Program-made: the position numbers and the translations under genes | The notes under the pieces: generated by a model | The model's database searches: none | What the model was told of the DNA's origin: nothing | The model's input: only the letters and a program-made list of their open reading frames with translations | Shown: positions 1-6,777 of the stretch, one piece after another | Numbering within the stretch: the first letter of the stretch is position 1 | Layout of the letters: each line of letters opens with the position of its first letter | Origin: Candidatus Brevefilum sp. | GTDB lineage: Bacteria; Chloroflexota; Anaerolineae; Anaerolineales; Anaerolineaceae | Direction of reading: 5' to 3' | Assembly (NCBI GenBank): GCA_007119455.1 | Contig: SKPR01000190.1 | Location: 1 to 10,355 of the forward strand | Length of the DNA stretch: 10,355 nt

Positions 1-557
1 GTTCACAACCTGACTTGCCTTTTTCGCCCATTGTCGCCATCGGAGAGAACAGCGCCAATCCTCATGCCCAACCCTCTGACAGGGCGCTGGCACCGGGCGA
101 TCTGGTTCTTATCGATTGGGGGGCTGGTTTTGATGGTTATTATTCGGATATTACGCGAACCTTCACCTATGGCGGGGTGGACCCGAAACTTACCAGAATA
201 GCTGAGATTGTCCTGGCTGCCAACCAGGCTGGAAGAGAGGCTGGCAAAGCCGGGGTACAAGCTGGCGCGGTTGATCGGGCTGCCCGATCAGTTATTGTGG
301 ATGCAGGCTATGGGGCGGCCTTTATTCACCGGACCGGGCATGGACTGGGGATGGAAGCCCATGAAGAACCTTACATATATGAAGAAAACACTCAGATCCT
401 GGCAACAGGGATGACCTTCACGGTTGAACCGGGCATTTACCTTGCCGGAAAAGGCGGAGTCCGGATTGAAGATGATGTGATCGTGACTGAAGAGGGGCTG
501 GATTCTCTCACGGATCTGCCACGCGAAGTTCAACCTTTAGAAAGCTTTATGGTTTAA
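1..557 (+). CDS. Xaa-Pro peptidase (M24B family), C-terminal part, cut by the window edge
   Basis: This is the catalytic half of a 'pita-bread' metallopeptidase that removes N-terminal residues preceding proline, or cleaves Xaa-Pro dipeptides, in the cytoplasm. The frame is open from base 3 (S-Q-P-D-L-P-F-S-P-I-V...), so the real start lies upstream; the TTG at 15 is internal. All five M24 metal ligands are visible: Asp in LIDWGA (codon 114-116), Asp in YYSDITRTF, His in HRTGHGLG, Glu in VEPGIY and Glu in IEDDV. The upstream PHA motif also fits the family. About 185 codons remain, against a usual 350-370 residues, so the missing part would be the N-terminal creatinase-like domain. The next gene begins 13 nt after the stop, suggesting cotranscription. 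Aminopeptidase P-like and prolidase (PepQ-like) members cannot be separated from this half, so no symbol is given. Confidence 0.93.
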   Translation, partial: SQPDLPFSPIVAIGENSANPHAQPSDRALAPGDLVLIDWGAGFDGYYSDITRTFTYGGVDPKLTRIAEIVLAANQAGREAGKAGVQAGAVDRAARSVIVDAGYGAAFIHRTGHGLGMEAHEEPYIYEENTQILATGMTFTVEPGIYLAGKGGVRIEDDVIVTEEGLDSLTDLPREVQPLESFMV

Positions 558-570
558 GTAAGGCTGCCCC

Positions 571-1752
571 ATGTCGCGTGATCTAAAAATTATCTCCGCT
601 GCCATGCTCATCTGGGGGGTGGGTGAAGGGATGTTCTTTATCTTCCAGCCACTCTACATCCAGCAATTAGGTGCAGATCCCATCCTGATCGGTTTGATCC
701 TGGGTATCAATGGGCTGGTCATGACCATTTCGCAGATACCGGCAGGTATGCTGGCAGACCGTTTTGGCCGGCGGCCATTGATCTGGTTCTCATGGATTTG
801 CGGACTGATAGCCACCTGGGTAATGGCATTGGCTCCGAGCCTAGGATTTTTTATTGGTGGATTGCTTCTTTATGGCATAACGTCCAGTGTGCTATCGCCA
901 CTCAATACCTATGTCCAGGGGGCGCGTGGACGATGGTCAGTGGGTAAAGCGATCAGTTTTGTTTCAGCAGCCTACAATATTGGGGGTATTTTGGGCCCCA
1001 TTCTGGGTGGTATTGTGGCTGAAACCTTTACCCTGCGAACGGTCTATTTCTTTTCAGGTGCAATTTTTGCTGTTTCCACGTTGACCATCCTCTTCATCAA
1101 AGACCAGAAAAAACAGGATCTGACTGTAATGGAAGGAGATGGCCATTTATTGCAAAACCGGGCTTTCTTAGGGATGCTGGCTGTGATTGCCCTGGTTATG
1201 GTAGCTGTGACCCTGCCGCAACCCCTGGCAGCCAACTTCCTTCAAAATCAGCGAGGTTTATCGCTGGGACGGATTGGCCAGCTCGGCTCCCTGGGTGCAT
1301 TGGGGAGTGTGATCTTGATGCTGGCATTCGGGCATCTCAAAGCGGGGGTTGCCCTGATCATCGGTCAGCTTGGTGTCTTCTTATTTGCGTTGTTGCTCTG
1401 GCAGGGTGATGGTTTCCTCTGGTACGGATTGGGATATATCTTCTTTGGGGGTTTTCGATTATGCAGGGCGATGACCGTTACGCTGGTCAGACCCCTGGTA
1501 CGAGAACGTGAAGTCGGCCTGGCATTTGGCATGGTCGAAACCCTGAATTCTATGGCTTTTATGGTCGCGCCGGTCCTGGCAGGTTTATTATACGACTGGC
1601 GACCAGCATCCATTTTTCCAGCAAGTTTGCTGGTATTGATCCCGGCTGGTTTGGTCAGTGGTTGGGTTCTGGTCCATATTCGCTCAGCAGGGGGTGATAT
1701 ACTGGGTGAAACACTGATTGATAGTGAGGTTCAGAATGAAACGCTTCGTTGA
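571..1752 (+). CDS. Major facilitator superfamily (MFS) transporter
   Basis: This is a 393-aa inner-membrane secondary transporter with about 12 hydrophobic segments, the usual size for MFS. The family signature between helices 2 and 3 is present as ADRFGRR (about residues 62-68, following the GMLADRFGRRP context), and a GPILGG motif near residues 142-147 resembles the helix 5 motif seen in many drug:H+ antiporters. A hydrophilic central loop (about residues 176-195, KDQKKQ...) separates the two halves. The ATG at 571 follows the peptidase stop closely, with only a weak TAAGG-like ribosome-binding site. The 3' end overlaps the start of the next gene by 17 nt. The substrate cannot be told from sequence; sugar, drug or peptide-product export are all possible. 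Confidence 0.92.
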   Translation: MSRDLKIISAAMLIWGVGEGMFFIFQPLYIQQLGADPILIGLILGINGLVMTISQIPAGMLADRFGRRPLIWFSWICGLIATWVMALAPSLGFFIGGLLLYGITSSVLSPLNTYVQGARGRWSVGKAISFVSAAYNIGGILGPILGGIVAETFTLRTVYFFSGAIFAVSTLTILFIKDQKKQDLTVMEGDGHLLQNRAFLGMLAVIALVMVAVTLPQPLAANFLQNQRGLSLGRIGQLGSLGALGSVILMLAFGHLKAGVALIIGQLGVFLFALLLWQGDGFLWYGLGYIFFGGFRLCRAMTVTLVRPLVREREVGLAFGMVETLNSMAFMVAPVLAGLLYDWRPASIFPASLLVLIPAGLVSGWVLVHIRSAGGDILGETLIDSEVQNETLR

Positions 1753-2377
1753 ACGCCTGGTTTTAGGTCCCCTTTCCAATAATGTTTACATCCTTGGTGA
1801 CGACCAGACCGGAGATGTGGTGGTCATAGATCCCGGGTTTGACAGCCAGGTGATCCTGGATCGTGTAAATGAAAAGAGCTGGTTTCTCAGGCAAGTCTGG
1901 TTGACCCATGCGCATTTTGATCATATCGCTGGCGCTGGAGAGATTGCAAAGGCCGATGATCCGGCTTTGCCAGTGGGCTTACACCCGGCAGACCAGGCCT
2001 GGTACGCACAAGATGGAGGTGCTGCTCAGTTCGGTATGTCAATCCCAACACTGCCGGCAATCTCTCTTTCCTTTGACCATAAAATGCTGTTAGGTTTACA
2101 CTCTGATCATGCCCCTGTCGCTGAAGTACGCCACGCACCAGGACACAGCCCAGGACATGTTGTGTTTTATGTTGAGAGCCTGGGCGTTATGTTTTGTGGG
2201 GATGTGATCTTTCATCAGGGCATTGGACGCACTGACCTGCCTGGGGGCGACCTGGACACCCTGTTGAACAGCATCCAAACCCAGGTGTTTTCTCTGCCTG
2301 ATGAGACCCATTTGCTTCCTGGACATGGGCCGGAGACCACGGTGGGTTATGAGCGGGAAAACAACCCGTTCTTGTGA
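1736..2377 (+). CDS. Glyoxalase II-like metallo-beta-lactamase-fold hydrolase
   Basis: This 213-aa cytoplasmic MBL-fold enzyme carries a full dinuclear metal site: THAHFDH (H58, H60, D62, H63), H137 in HAPGHSPGH, D156 in CGDVIF and H197 in LLPGHGPET. The GIGRTDLPGGD stretch and the C-terminal GPETTVGYERENNPFL are typical of the short glyoxalase II-like (hydroxyacylglutathione hydrolase-like, YcbL-type) group, which lacks the C-terminal helical substrate domain of true GloB. The probable substrate is a thioester, but it is not determined. I chose the ATG at 1736 because GAGGT (1726-1730) lies 5 nt upstream; a TTG at 1718 would add six residues with no better site. The start lies inside the end of the MFS gene (17-nt overlap, different frame), which suggests translational coupling. 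Confidence 0.9.
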   Translation: MKRFVERLVLGPLSNNVYILGDDQTGDVVVIDPGFDSQVILDRVNEKSWFLRQVWLTHAHFDHIAGAGEIAKADDPALPVGLHPADQAWYAQDGGAAQFGMSIPTLPAISLSFDHKMLLGLHSDHAPVAEVRHAPGHSPGHVVFYVESLGVMFCGDVIFHQGIGRTDLPGGDLDTLLNSIQTQVFSLPDETHLLPGHGPETTVGYERENNPFL

Positions 2378-2596
2378 AGATCACCAGCTCAAGTTGTTTC
2401 AGGGGGTGATCAAAGGCTGTTCTTCACGTGATATGCAAATGCCCTTCCCACATTCCATTATTGTTTCTTGAGCTCAATTTTTGATTTTCAGAGAATCTGT
2501 TCAGTTGGTGTATTTATTTGGAGTAAGTTCATCAAAATAGATATATTAAAACGGTAGCAGTCGAATGTAGTGATCAGCTAATTGAAGGAGGGAATC

Positions 2597-3238
2597 GTGG
2601 ACTTTGGGTTATCGTTCAGGTACGTTTTCATGGATGAAGCGTGGTTTAAGAAACTCGCCCTGGTTGCTTTATGGGGTCTGATCCCGGTAGTCGGGGTGCT
2701 GGTTCTTGGCGGTTGGGGTTTGAAGGTGGGAAAGATGGTCATCGATGGTACTGATGAGCATAAGCTTCCGAAAGTGGAATTTAGCGCTGATTTACGATGC
2801 GGCTTTTTGGCTTCCGTCATCGATTTGATCTATGCCATGCCTGCAGCCATCTTCTTCACAGTTACTGTTGTGGTGGCAAGGTTGGGTTTCAATGCTGAAG
2901 GGCCCACCCGGGAATTACTACTTATCTTGAGTGGGTTAATTGGCCTGGTTGGATTGTTGTTGTTTGTTTTATGGTTCTTGGTTGGCTCTATAGCCTTTGC
3001 CAATTTCCTTGCGAAGGATCGCTTCGGCGCGGCATTTAATTTTAAAGAACTCATTATGTTGCTCAGAAATTCTCCTGGATCGTGGTTCCTGGTCGTCCTC
3101 GGCCAGTTTGTGGCGATGATGCTCATCTCTCCTTTGGGTATTTTGTTTTTCGGTATCGGTTTATTATTCACCACAGCCTATGGAGCGGTTATTTGGTCGC
3201 ACCTGCTCGGTCAAGCCTATCTTAAATCGACAAGGTAG
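2597..3238 (+). CDS. DUF4013-like multi-pass membrane protein
   Basis: A 213-aa hydrophobic protein with about five to six predicted membrane segments (roughly residues 19-40, 70-95, 107-137, 162-176 and 178-205). The N-terminal pattern resembles DUF4013: an FxYVFMDEAWFKKL lead-in, a first helix ending in GGWGLKVGKMVIDG, then LPKVEF..DLRCGF. So does the mid-protein FNFKELIMLLRNSPGSW segment. That family has no established function. The start is decided by a near-perfect ribosome-binding site, AAGGAGGG (2585-2592), 4 nt before GTG 2597; the TTG at 2582 lies upstream of it and is rejected. The gene stands alone in a 219-nt gap after the MBL gene and converges on rny. A weak promoter may sit upstream (TATATT at 2542-2547, poor -35 element). 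Confidence 0.8.
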   Translation: MDFGLSFRYVFMDEAWFKKLALVALWGLIPVVGVLVLGGWGLKVGKMVIDGTDEHKLPKVEFSADLRCGFLASVIDLIYAMPAAIFFTVTVVVARLGFNAEGPTRELLLILSGLIGLVGLLLFVLWFLVGSIAFANFLAKDRFGAAFNFKELIMLLRNSPGSWFLVVLGQFVAMMLISPLGILFFGIGLLFTTAYGAVIWSHLLGQAYLKSTR

Positions 3239-3296
3239 ATGAAGCATGCGAAGAAGGCTGCTCCTCATTCCAAATTCTGATCCATTAAGATGAATC

Positions 3297-3330
3297 AAAA
3301 AAAGGTTGCCAAATATCTGGCAACCTCTCT
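3297..3330. terminator. Rho-independent terminator between convergent genes
   Basis: There is a perfect inverted repeat with a 9-bp stem (AGGTTGCCA at 3303-3311, TGGCAACCT at 3318-3326) and a 6-nt loop. Seven A residues at 3297-3303 mean that a transcript of the minus strand, coming from rny, reads hairpin followed by a U7 tract: a classic intrinsic terminator about 24 nt past the rny stop. On the plus strand the hairpin is followed by the less regular TCTCTTTGTT, so it may also stop transcripts of the DUF4013 gene, less efficiently. Confidence 0.88.
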
Positions 3331-3349
3331 TTGTTGATTAGTTATCTTT

Positions 3350-4885
3350 TTATTTGGCGTACTCAGTTGCCCTACTCTCACGGATGACCGTGATGCGAAT
3401 TTGCCCGGGATATTGCATTGTTTCTTCAATCTGTTGGGCAATATTCTTTGCCATTCGGTTAGCCTCAACATCATCAATCTCGTTGGGTTTCACGATGATG
3501 CGAACTTCTCGTCCGGCCTGGATGGCATAAGAACGATCAACACCGTTATAGCTGTTGGCAATATTTTCAAGTGCACGCAGCCGTTTAATATACTGTTCCA
3601 GGTCTTCTCGGCGTGCACCGGGGCGTGCGCCTGAGATGGCATCCGCTGCTTCAGCGATGACCGCTTCAACCGATTCCTGCTCCATCTCGTGGTGGTGAGA
3701 AGCGATGATATTGACAACTTTCTGACCGACGCCATGCCGCTGGGCAAATTCAGCCCCAATTTGGGCGTGCGTACCTTCCGTGTTATGATCCATGGCTTTC
3801 CCGAGATCGTGTAACAGTGCGCCTGCTTTGGCGGCTTCTACATCCGCGTTCAATTCTGCTGCAATTACGCTGGCGATTTTCGCTGTTTCAACAGCATGGG
3901 CTAATTGATTCTGCCCGTAGGATGTCCGGTACTTCAGGCGGCCAAGTTTCTTGAGGACTTCCACGTGCAAGCCTGCCACACCGGCATCATAGGCTGCCTG
4001 TTCGCCCGCTTCCACGATATCCTGATTCATCTGCTCATTTTCTTCCCTGAGGGTTTTTTCAATATTAGCCGGGTGGATCCGCCCATCGACTACAAGACGG
4101 GTAAGGGCGCGTCGGGCAATTTCACGCCTGACGGAATCGAAACAGGAGACGGTCACGGCTTCAGGGGTGTCATCGACAATGACATCAACACCGGAAGCCT
4201 GTTCAAAGGCCCGGATATTGCGGCCATTCCGCCCGACGATTCGGCCTTTCATCTCTTCGTTGGGAAGGTTCACAACCGATGTGGTTACTTCGGCAACTTT
4301 TTCGGAAGCCACCCGCTGGATGGCGTCGGCAATTAATTCCCGAGCCCGAGCATTGCCTTTTTCACGTGCTTCACTTTCGATTTGCCGGATAATGCGCGCC
4401 ATATCGGCCCGGGCTTCTTTTTCGGTTTCAGCGAGTATGACTTCACGAGCCTCGTCCTTTGTCATTTGAGAAACCCGCTGTAATTCTTCCATTATCTCGT
4501 TGTGCATCTGGTCTATTTCATTGGCGCGCTTGTCAATGCTGGATTGCCGTTTATTTAGCCGGATTTCTCTTTCTTCATATTTTTCCAGACGCCGGTCAAG
4601 CTCTTCACGCCGCTTCTGTAACCGATCATCTTCTTTATTGAGTTCTGCTCGCCGCCGATTCAGTTCATCTTCTGCTTTTTGTGTGATGTTGAGGGCTGCA
4701 TCTTTTGCCTCAAGTTCAATTTCACGGGCTTTTTCTTTGGCTTCTGTGATGATATGATCTGCTTTTAAGTTTTGCGCCTGACGCTTCTTTTCTGCCAGAG
4801 ACTGTTTGATCATGTATCCGATCAATCCGCCCAGGAGGAATGCGCCTATGCTGATTGCAATGAGTAATAGTGGGTTAAGTGTCAT
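3350..4885 (-). CDS. rny: Ribonuclease Y (membrane-anchored endoribonuclease)
   Basis: RNase Y starts mRNA decay by internal cleavage at the inner face of the membrane. At 511 aa the protein has the family's usual length and full domain order: an N-terminal membrane anchor (about 5-25), a long charged coiled coil (about 30-200, rich in K/E/R), a KH RNA-binding domain with GRIVGRNGRNIRAFE (about 214-228), the HD phosphohydrolase domain with H330 and the HD pair in GALLHDLGKAMD (H359-D360), SHHHE (397-400), DAISGARPGARRE (about 415-427), and the conserved C-terminal region ending in PGQIRITVIRE. No key residue is missing. The ATG overlaps the recX stop as ATGA (4 nt), and GGAG lies 5 nt upstream inside recX, so the two are translationally coupled. 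A strong terminator follows. Confidence 0.98.
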   Translation of the reverse strand: MTLNPLLLIAISIGAFLLGGLIGYMIKQSLAEKKRQAQNLKADHIITEAKEKAREIELEAKDAALNITQKAEDELNRRRAELNKEDDRLQKRREELDRRLEKYEEREIRLNKRQSSIDKRANEIDQMHNEIMEELQRVSQMTKDEAREVILAETEKEARADMARIIRQIESEAREKGNARARELIADAIQRVASEKVAEVTTSVVNLPNEEMKGRIVGRNGRNIRAFEQASGVDVIVDDTPEAVTVSCFDSVRREIARRALTRLVVDGRIHPANIEKTLREENEQMNQDIVEAGEQAAYDAGVAGLHVEVLKKLGRLKYRTSYGQNQLAHAVETAKIASVIAAELNADVEAAKAGALLHDLGKAMDHNTEGTHAQIGAEFAQRHGVGQKVVNIIASHHHEMEQESVEAVIAEAADAISGARPGARREDLEQYIKRLRALENIANSYNGVDRSYAIQAGREVRIIVKPNEIDDVEANRMAKNIAQQIEETMQYPGQIRITVIRESRATEYAK

Positions 4886-5556
4886 TTTTGCTCCATTTTT
4901 CCATTATTGTCCGGGCGCTCGGTTTCTATAGATGCGAATTCATCCCAAAGCTTTTCAACCGTAGGCTTAACAATCCCATAGTGGAAGCCTCGCCGGCCTA
5001 AAAAACCGCCGACTTTTTTTTGGAAGTCAAGTTGGGTTTCATGCCGGTGTTTTTTTGCTTTTTTTACGCCGGCTTGATAAGCCAGCTCGTACTCGTCACC
5101 GCCATATATTTCAAGCGCCTGTGATATTTTGCCATCTGCCACCCCCTTGAGCCGTAGTTCGTAAGCCAGCAACCGCTTGCTGCGAGGTCGGAAGGTGTTC
5201 CTGTTTTCAATCCATTGGCGGGCAAAATCCAGATCGTCCAGCCAATTTTTCTCTTGAAGTTTTTCTAAAGTGCTGTTGATGACTTCCTCGCCAAAACCTT
5301 TTTCTGCAAGTCGGCGACGGGTTTCTTCAATAGATCGAGGACGGTGATTGATAAATTGCAGGGCTTTTTGAAAGGCCACTTCATAGGTGTCTTCTTCCTG
5401 CAATTTCTGAATTTCAGTCTCGTTCAATTTTCTTCCAGGTTCCAGCCACCCCGCCACAAAACGTGAAAGGCCAAAAGCAAACTCACCGTCCAGGTAAATA
5501 TTGACCCGTTGGCGATTTCGTTTTTGCGCTTTGATGGCTGTGATCTCCCGTTCCAT
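4882..5556 (-). CDS. recX: Regulatory protein RecX
   Basis: RecX binds RecA filaments and usually restrains RecA-driven strand exchange. The 224-aa protein shows the three-helix-repeat pattern of the family: an N-terminal beta region (ITAIKAQKRNRQRVNIYLDGEFAFGLS), then AFQKALQFINHRPRSIEETRRRLAEKGF (about 61-88), NWLDDLDFARQWIENRN (104-120), RPRSKRLLAYELRLKGV (about 123-139), and a C-terminal repeat with KKVGGFLGRRGFHYGIV (about 180-196). The start ATG is at 5556-5554, with a weak purine-rich RBS (AGAAAG). It is first in a recX-rny operon. recA, its commonest neighbour, is not upstream here. A perfect 12-bp inverted repeat sits 20 nt before the start codon and may control the operon. Confidence 0.93.
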   Translation of the reverse strand: MEREITAIKAQKRNRQRVNIYLDGEFAFGLSRFVAGWLEPGRKLNETEIQKLQEEDTYEVAFQKALQFINHRPRSIEETRRRLAEKGFGEEVINSTLEKLQEKNWLDDLDFARQWIENRNTFRPRSKRLLAYELRLKGVADGKISQALEIYGGDEYELAYQAGVKKAKKHRHETQLDFQKKVGGFLGRRGFHYGIVKPTVEKLWDEFASIETERPDNNGKMEQK

Positions 5557-5575
5557 TATGTCTTTCTTAAATCAA

Positions 5576-5613
5576 ATACGGCCGTAGCTCTGCCCATATG
5601 ACTACGGCCGTAT
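5576..5613. repeat. Perfect 12-bp inverted repeat in the recX-rny leader
   Basis: ATACGGCCGTAG (5576-5587) and CTACGGCCGTAT (5602-5613) are exact reverse complements around a 14-nt spacer. Each arm itself contains the 10-bp palindrome TACGGCCGTA, so the unit can also be read as two copies of one symmetric site with centres 26 bp apart. It ends 20 bp upstream of the recX start codon. In a minus-strand transcript it would form a GC-rich hairpin followed by UUUGAUUU, which resembles a weak terminator or attenuator. As DNA it could be a pair of operator sites. Which of these is true cannot be decided from sequence. Confidence 0.75.
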
Positions 5614-6077
5614 ATCAATTCGGATTCCTTATTGGCTTTGATGTTGTTAAGGATAGAAAAACAATCAATGGGTTCCACCAGTCCAAGGCAATGCCTTATT
5701 TGGACCTTGGGGATGCCCTTGTTATTTAAGTTGTATGACCATATCTACCCTATACATTTATTGACTCTAATCTTGATGATCGCTGGGTACTTCCGGAATT
5801 CGGTTTCCCTGTGCTATTCGTTTCAAAACCGATGTCATCAATCAATAACAATGCCAGGCTGGATGCCGGCGAAAAAATTTCGTACGGTTCTCTTTGATAT
5901 ATCGATCGTAGCCACAAATCTTGTTATGGCAGATGGATAAGTATTTATTTTTCGGATAAGTCCAATGACTTATTCTTCGAAGTTAATTATACAACAAAAT
6001 GTGAAATAATGAAGCTTATGTTAAAACACCGCACGGTTTTTGGAAATTTGACTAAATATCCTGTAGATAGGTACTGA
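5598..6077 (+). pseudogene. Possible decayed reading frame of unknown family
   Basis: One plus-strand frame reads like protein with few stops. It starts at an ATG (5598), runs 43 codons to TAA 5727, meets TGA at 5736, continues 52 codons (PYLPYTFIDSNLDDRW...) to TGA 5895, then 59 more to TGA 6075. This AT-rich DNA should give roughly twice as many stops in about 160 codons. No ribosome-binding site precedes the ATG. Another plus frame is also open from 5632 to 5940 but has an unnatural Leu/Met-rich composition, and the minus strand has a moderately open frame too, so orientation is uncertain. I do not recognise a family in any of them. It could be a degraded gene, a fragment of a mobile element, or chance. 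Confidence 0.25.
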
Positions 6078-6173
6078 CCTTTTATTTTAAGGGTCTTAGG
6101 GCGTATTGAAAAACGCATTTGTGTAAAAATTAGTTTGAAAATCCGTTGGATTTGTGAAAAAAGGAAATATATT
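5614..6173. other. Gene-poor intergenic region between recX and the 6210 gene
   Basis: No intact gene is supported here between two divergently transcribed units. Besides the possible remnant to 6077, it holds a 7-bp hairpin (5956-5973) and increasingly AT-rich sequence from 5940. A short imperfect dyad lies at about 6076-6095 (GACCTT...AAGGGTC). I find no tRNA, no tail-to-tail terminator with a good T-tract and no transposase motif. The promoter of the recX-rny operon should lie near the left end and that of the 6210 gene lies at the right end. Confidence 0.6.
5956..5973. repeat. Short hairpin, 7-bp perfect stem
   Basis: ATAAGTC and GACTTAT are perfect complements around the tetraloop CAAT, extendable by one G-T pair. 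No T-tract follows on either strand, so it is not a usual intrinsic terminator. Its role is unknown. Confidence 0.45.
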
Positions 6174-6202
6174 TTGGTTATTGGTGAATCTCATGTTAAA
6201 AT
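6174..6202 (+). promoter_or_regulatory. Extended -10 sigma-70-type promoter, predicted leaderless
   Basis: TTGGTT (6174-6179), a 17-bp spacer and TAAAAT (6197-6202) match the housekeeping promoter layout, and TG at 6194-6195 gives an extended -10 element. Transcription would be expected to start about 7-8 nt past the hexamer, at 6209-6210, which is the first base of the ATG of the following gene. Confidence 0.6.
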
Positions 6203-6209
6203 AAATAAT

Positions 6210-6665
6210 ATGGATACACATAATTCAAAAAACGAAACGGAAATCCAAAAGAGTCACAGTTATCAACGTCACCAACGGCAACGCTTTTGGCAAATCTTTT
6301 TGCCAGTTGCATTGGCTTTACTGCTGATCCTGTTGATTGCCATTATGATCGTCATGAGAGCTGTGGAGACTGAACCCGGTGAGATCGTCTCACAGTGGGC
6401 AGATGCCTCACTGATCTGGTTGATCATGCCCATGCTGCTTTTTGCCATCGTAGCAGCGCTGGTGTTGGTTGGCCTCATCTATGCCTTCGCGCGAGTGCTT
6501 AATATTGTGCCAGATTACACATTCCTGGCGCAACAGTATGTTGCCCTGGCATCAGCCAAAATTCAGCTGTATGCGGATAAGCTGGTTGAACCGATTATTG
6601 CAGTTCGAAGTGTTTTGGCAACGGTGAATGCTTTTTTTGAAGCAGCATTTGGCCGGTCAAAATAA
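6210..6665 (+). CDS. Two-helix membrane protein of unknown function
   Basis: I do not recognise a named family. The 151-aa protein has a polar, Q/H/R-rich N-terminus (residues 1-27), a first membrane helix (about 29-49, FLPVALALLLILLIAIMIV), a short loop containing VETEPGEIVSQWAD, a second helix (about 68-93, LIWLIMPMLLFAIVAALVLVGLI), and a C-terminal stretch of about 55 residues (FLAQQYVALASAKIQLYADKLVEPI...) that looks amphipathic and helical. The start is uncertain. ATG 6210 fits a leaderless mRNA from the promoter ending at 6202. TTG 6174, with AAGGAA (6161-6166) 7 nt upstream, would add 12 residues. I prefer the ATG because the promoter elements coincide with the added segment. Another small membrane protein follows 112 nt downstream, then RNase Z. 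Confidence 0.75.
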   Translation: MDTHNSKNETEIQKSHSYQRHQRQRFWQIFLPVALALLLILLIAIMIVMRAVETEPGEIVSQWADASLIWLIMPMLLFAIVAALVLVGLIYAFARVLNIVPDYTFLAQQYVALASAKIQLYADKLVEPIIAVRSVLATVNAFFEAAFGRSK

Positions 6666-6777
6666 CTTACTTTTTGCCGGTTCCTTCAGAAGATAAGCCC
6701 GTGAGTCCTTAATGCTGGTTTGAATTATGTCAAAAAACGTCCAAAAATAAACACCATTTAAGAAAAGGAAACAATAC

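Noticed and set aside
2386..2487. AGCTCAAG / CTTGAGCT inverted repeat (2386-2393, 2467-2474) followed by a T-rich run, as a terminator after the MBL gene
   Set aside because: The loop would be 73 nt, too long for an intrinsic terminator; the right arm is also part of a local palindrome with no loop. At best a weak possibility.
2518..2547. Possible promoter TTGGAG-N18-TATATT before the DUF4013-like gene
   Set aside because: The -35 element matches the consensus at only three positions and there is no TG extension, so it is not distinguishable from AT-rich background.
2830..3174. 114-codon open frame on the minus strand, K/N/P-rich
   Set aside because: Complement of hydrophobic codons of the DUF4013-like gene; that composition is expected from antisense reading of membrane helices.
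3905..4336. 143-codon open frame on the plus strand
   Set aside because: It lies entirely antisense to the conserved KH and HD region of rny, which explains the coding bias; no ribosome-binding site and no family likeness.
5668..5700. Nested dyad around AAGGCA-A-TGCCTT flanked by GTCCA/TGGAC
   Set aside because: The central loop would be a single base and the T-tract is missing; it may form on DNA but gives no interpretable element.
5632..5940. 102-codon open frame on the plus strand starting at TTG
   Set aside because: No ribosome-binding site, unnatural Leu/Met/Ile-rich composition and no recognisable motif. A different frame of the same stretch looks more protein-like.
6048..6077. TTGACT -35-like element
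   Set aside because: No acceptable -10 hexamer lies 16-18 bp downstream.
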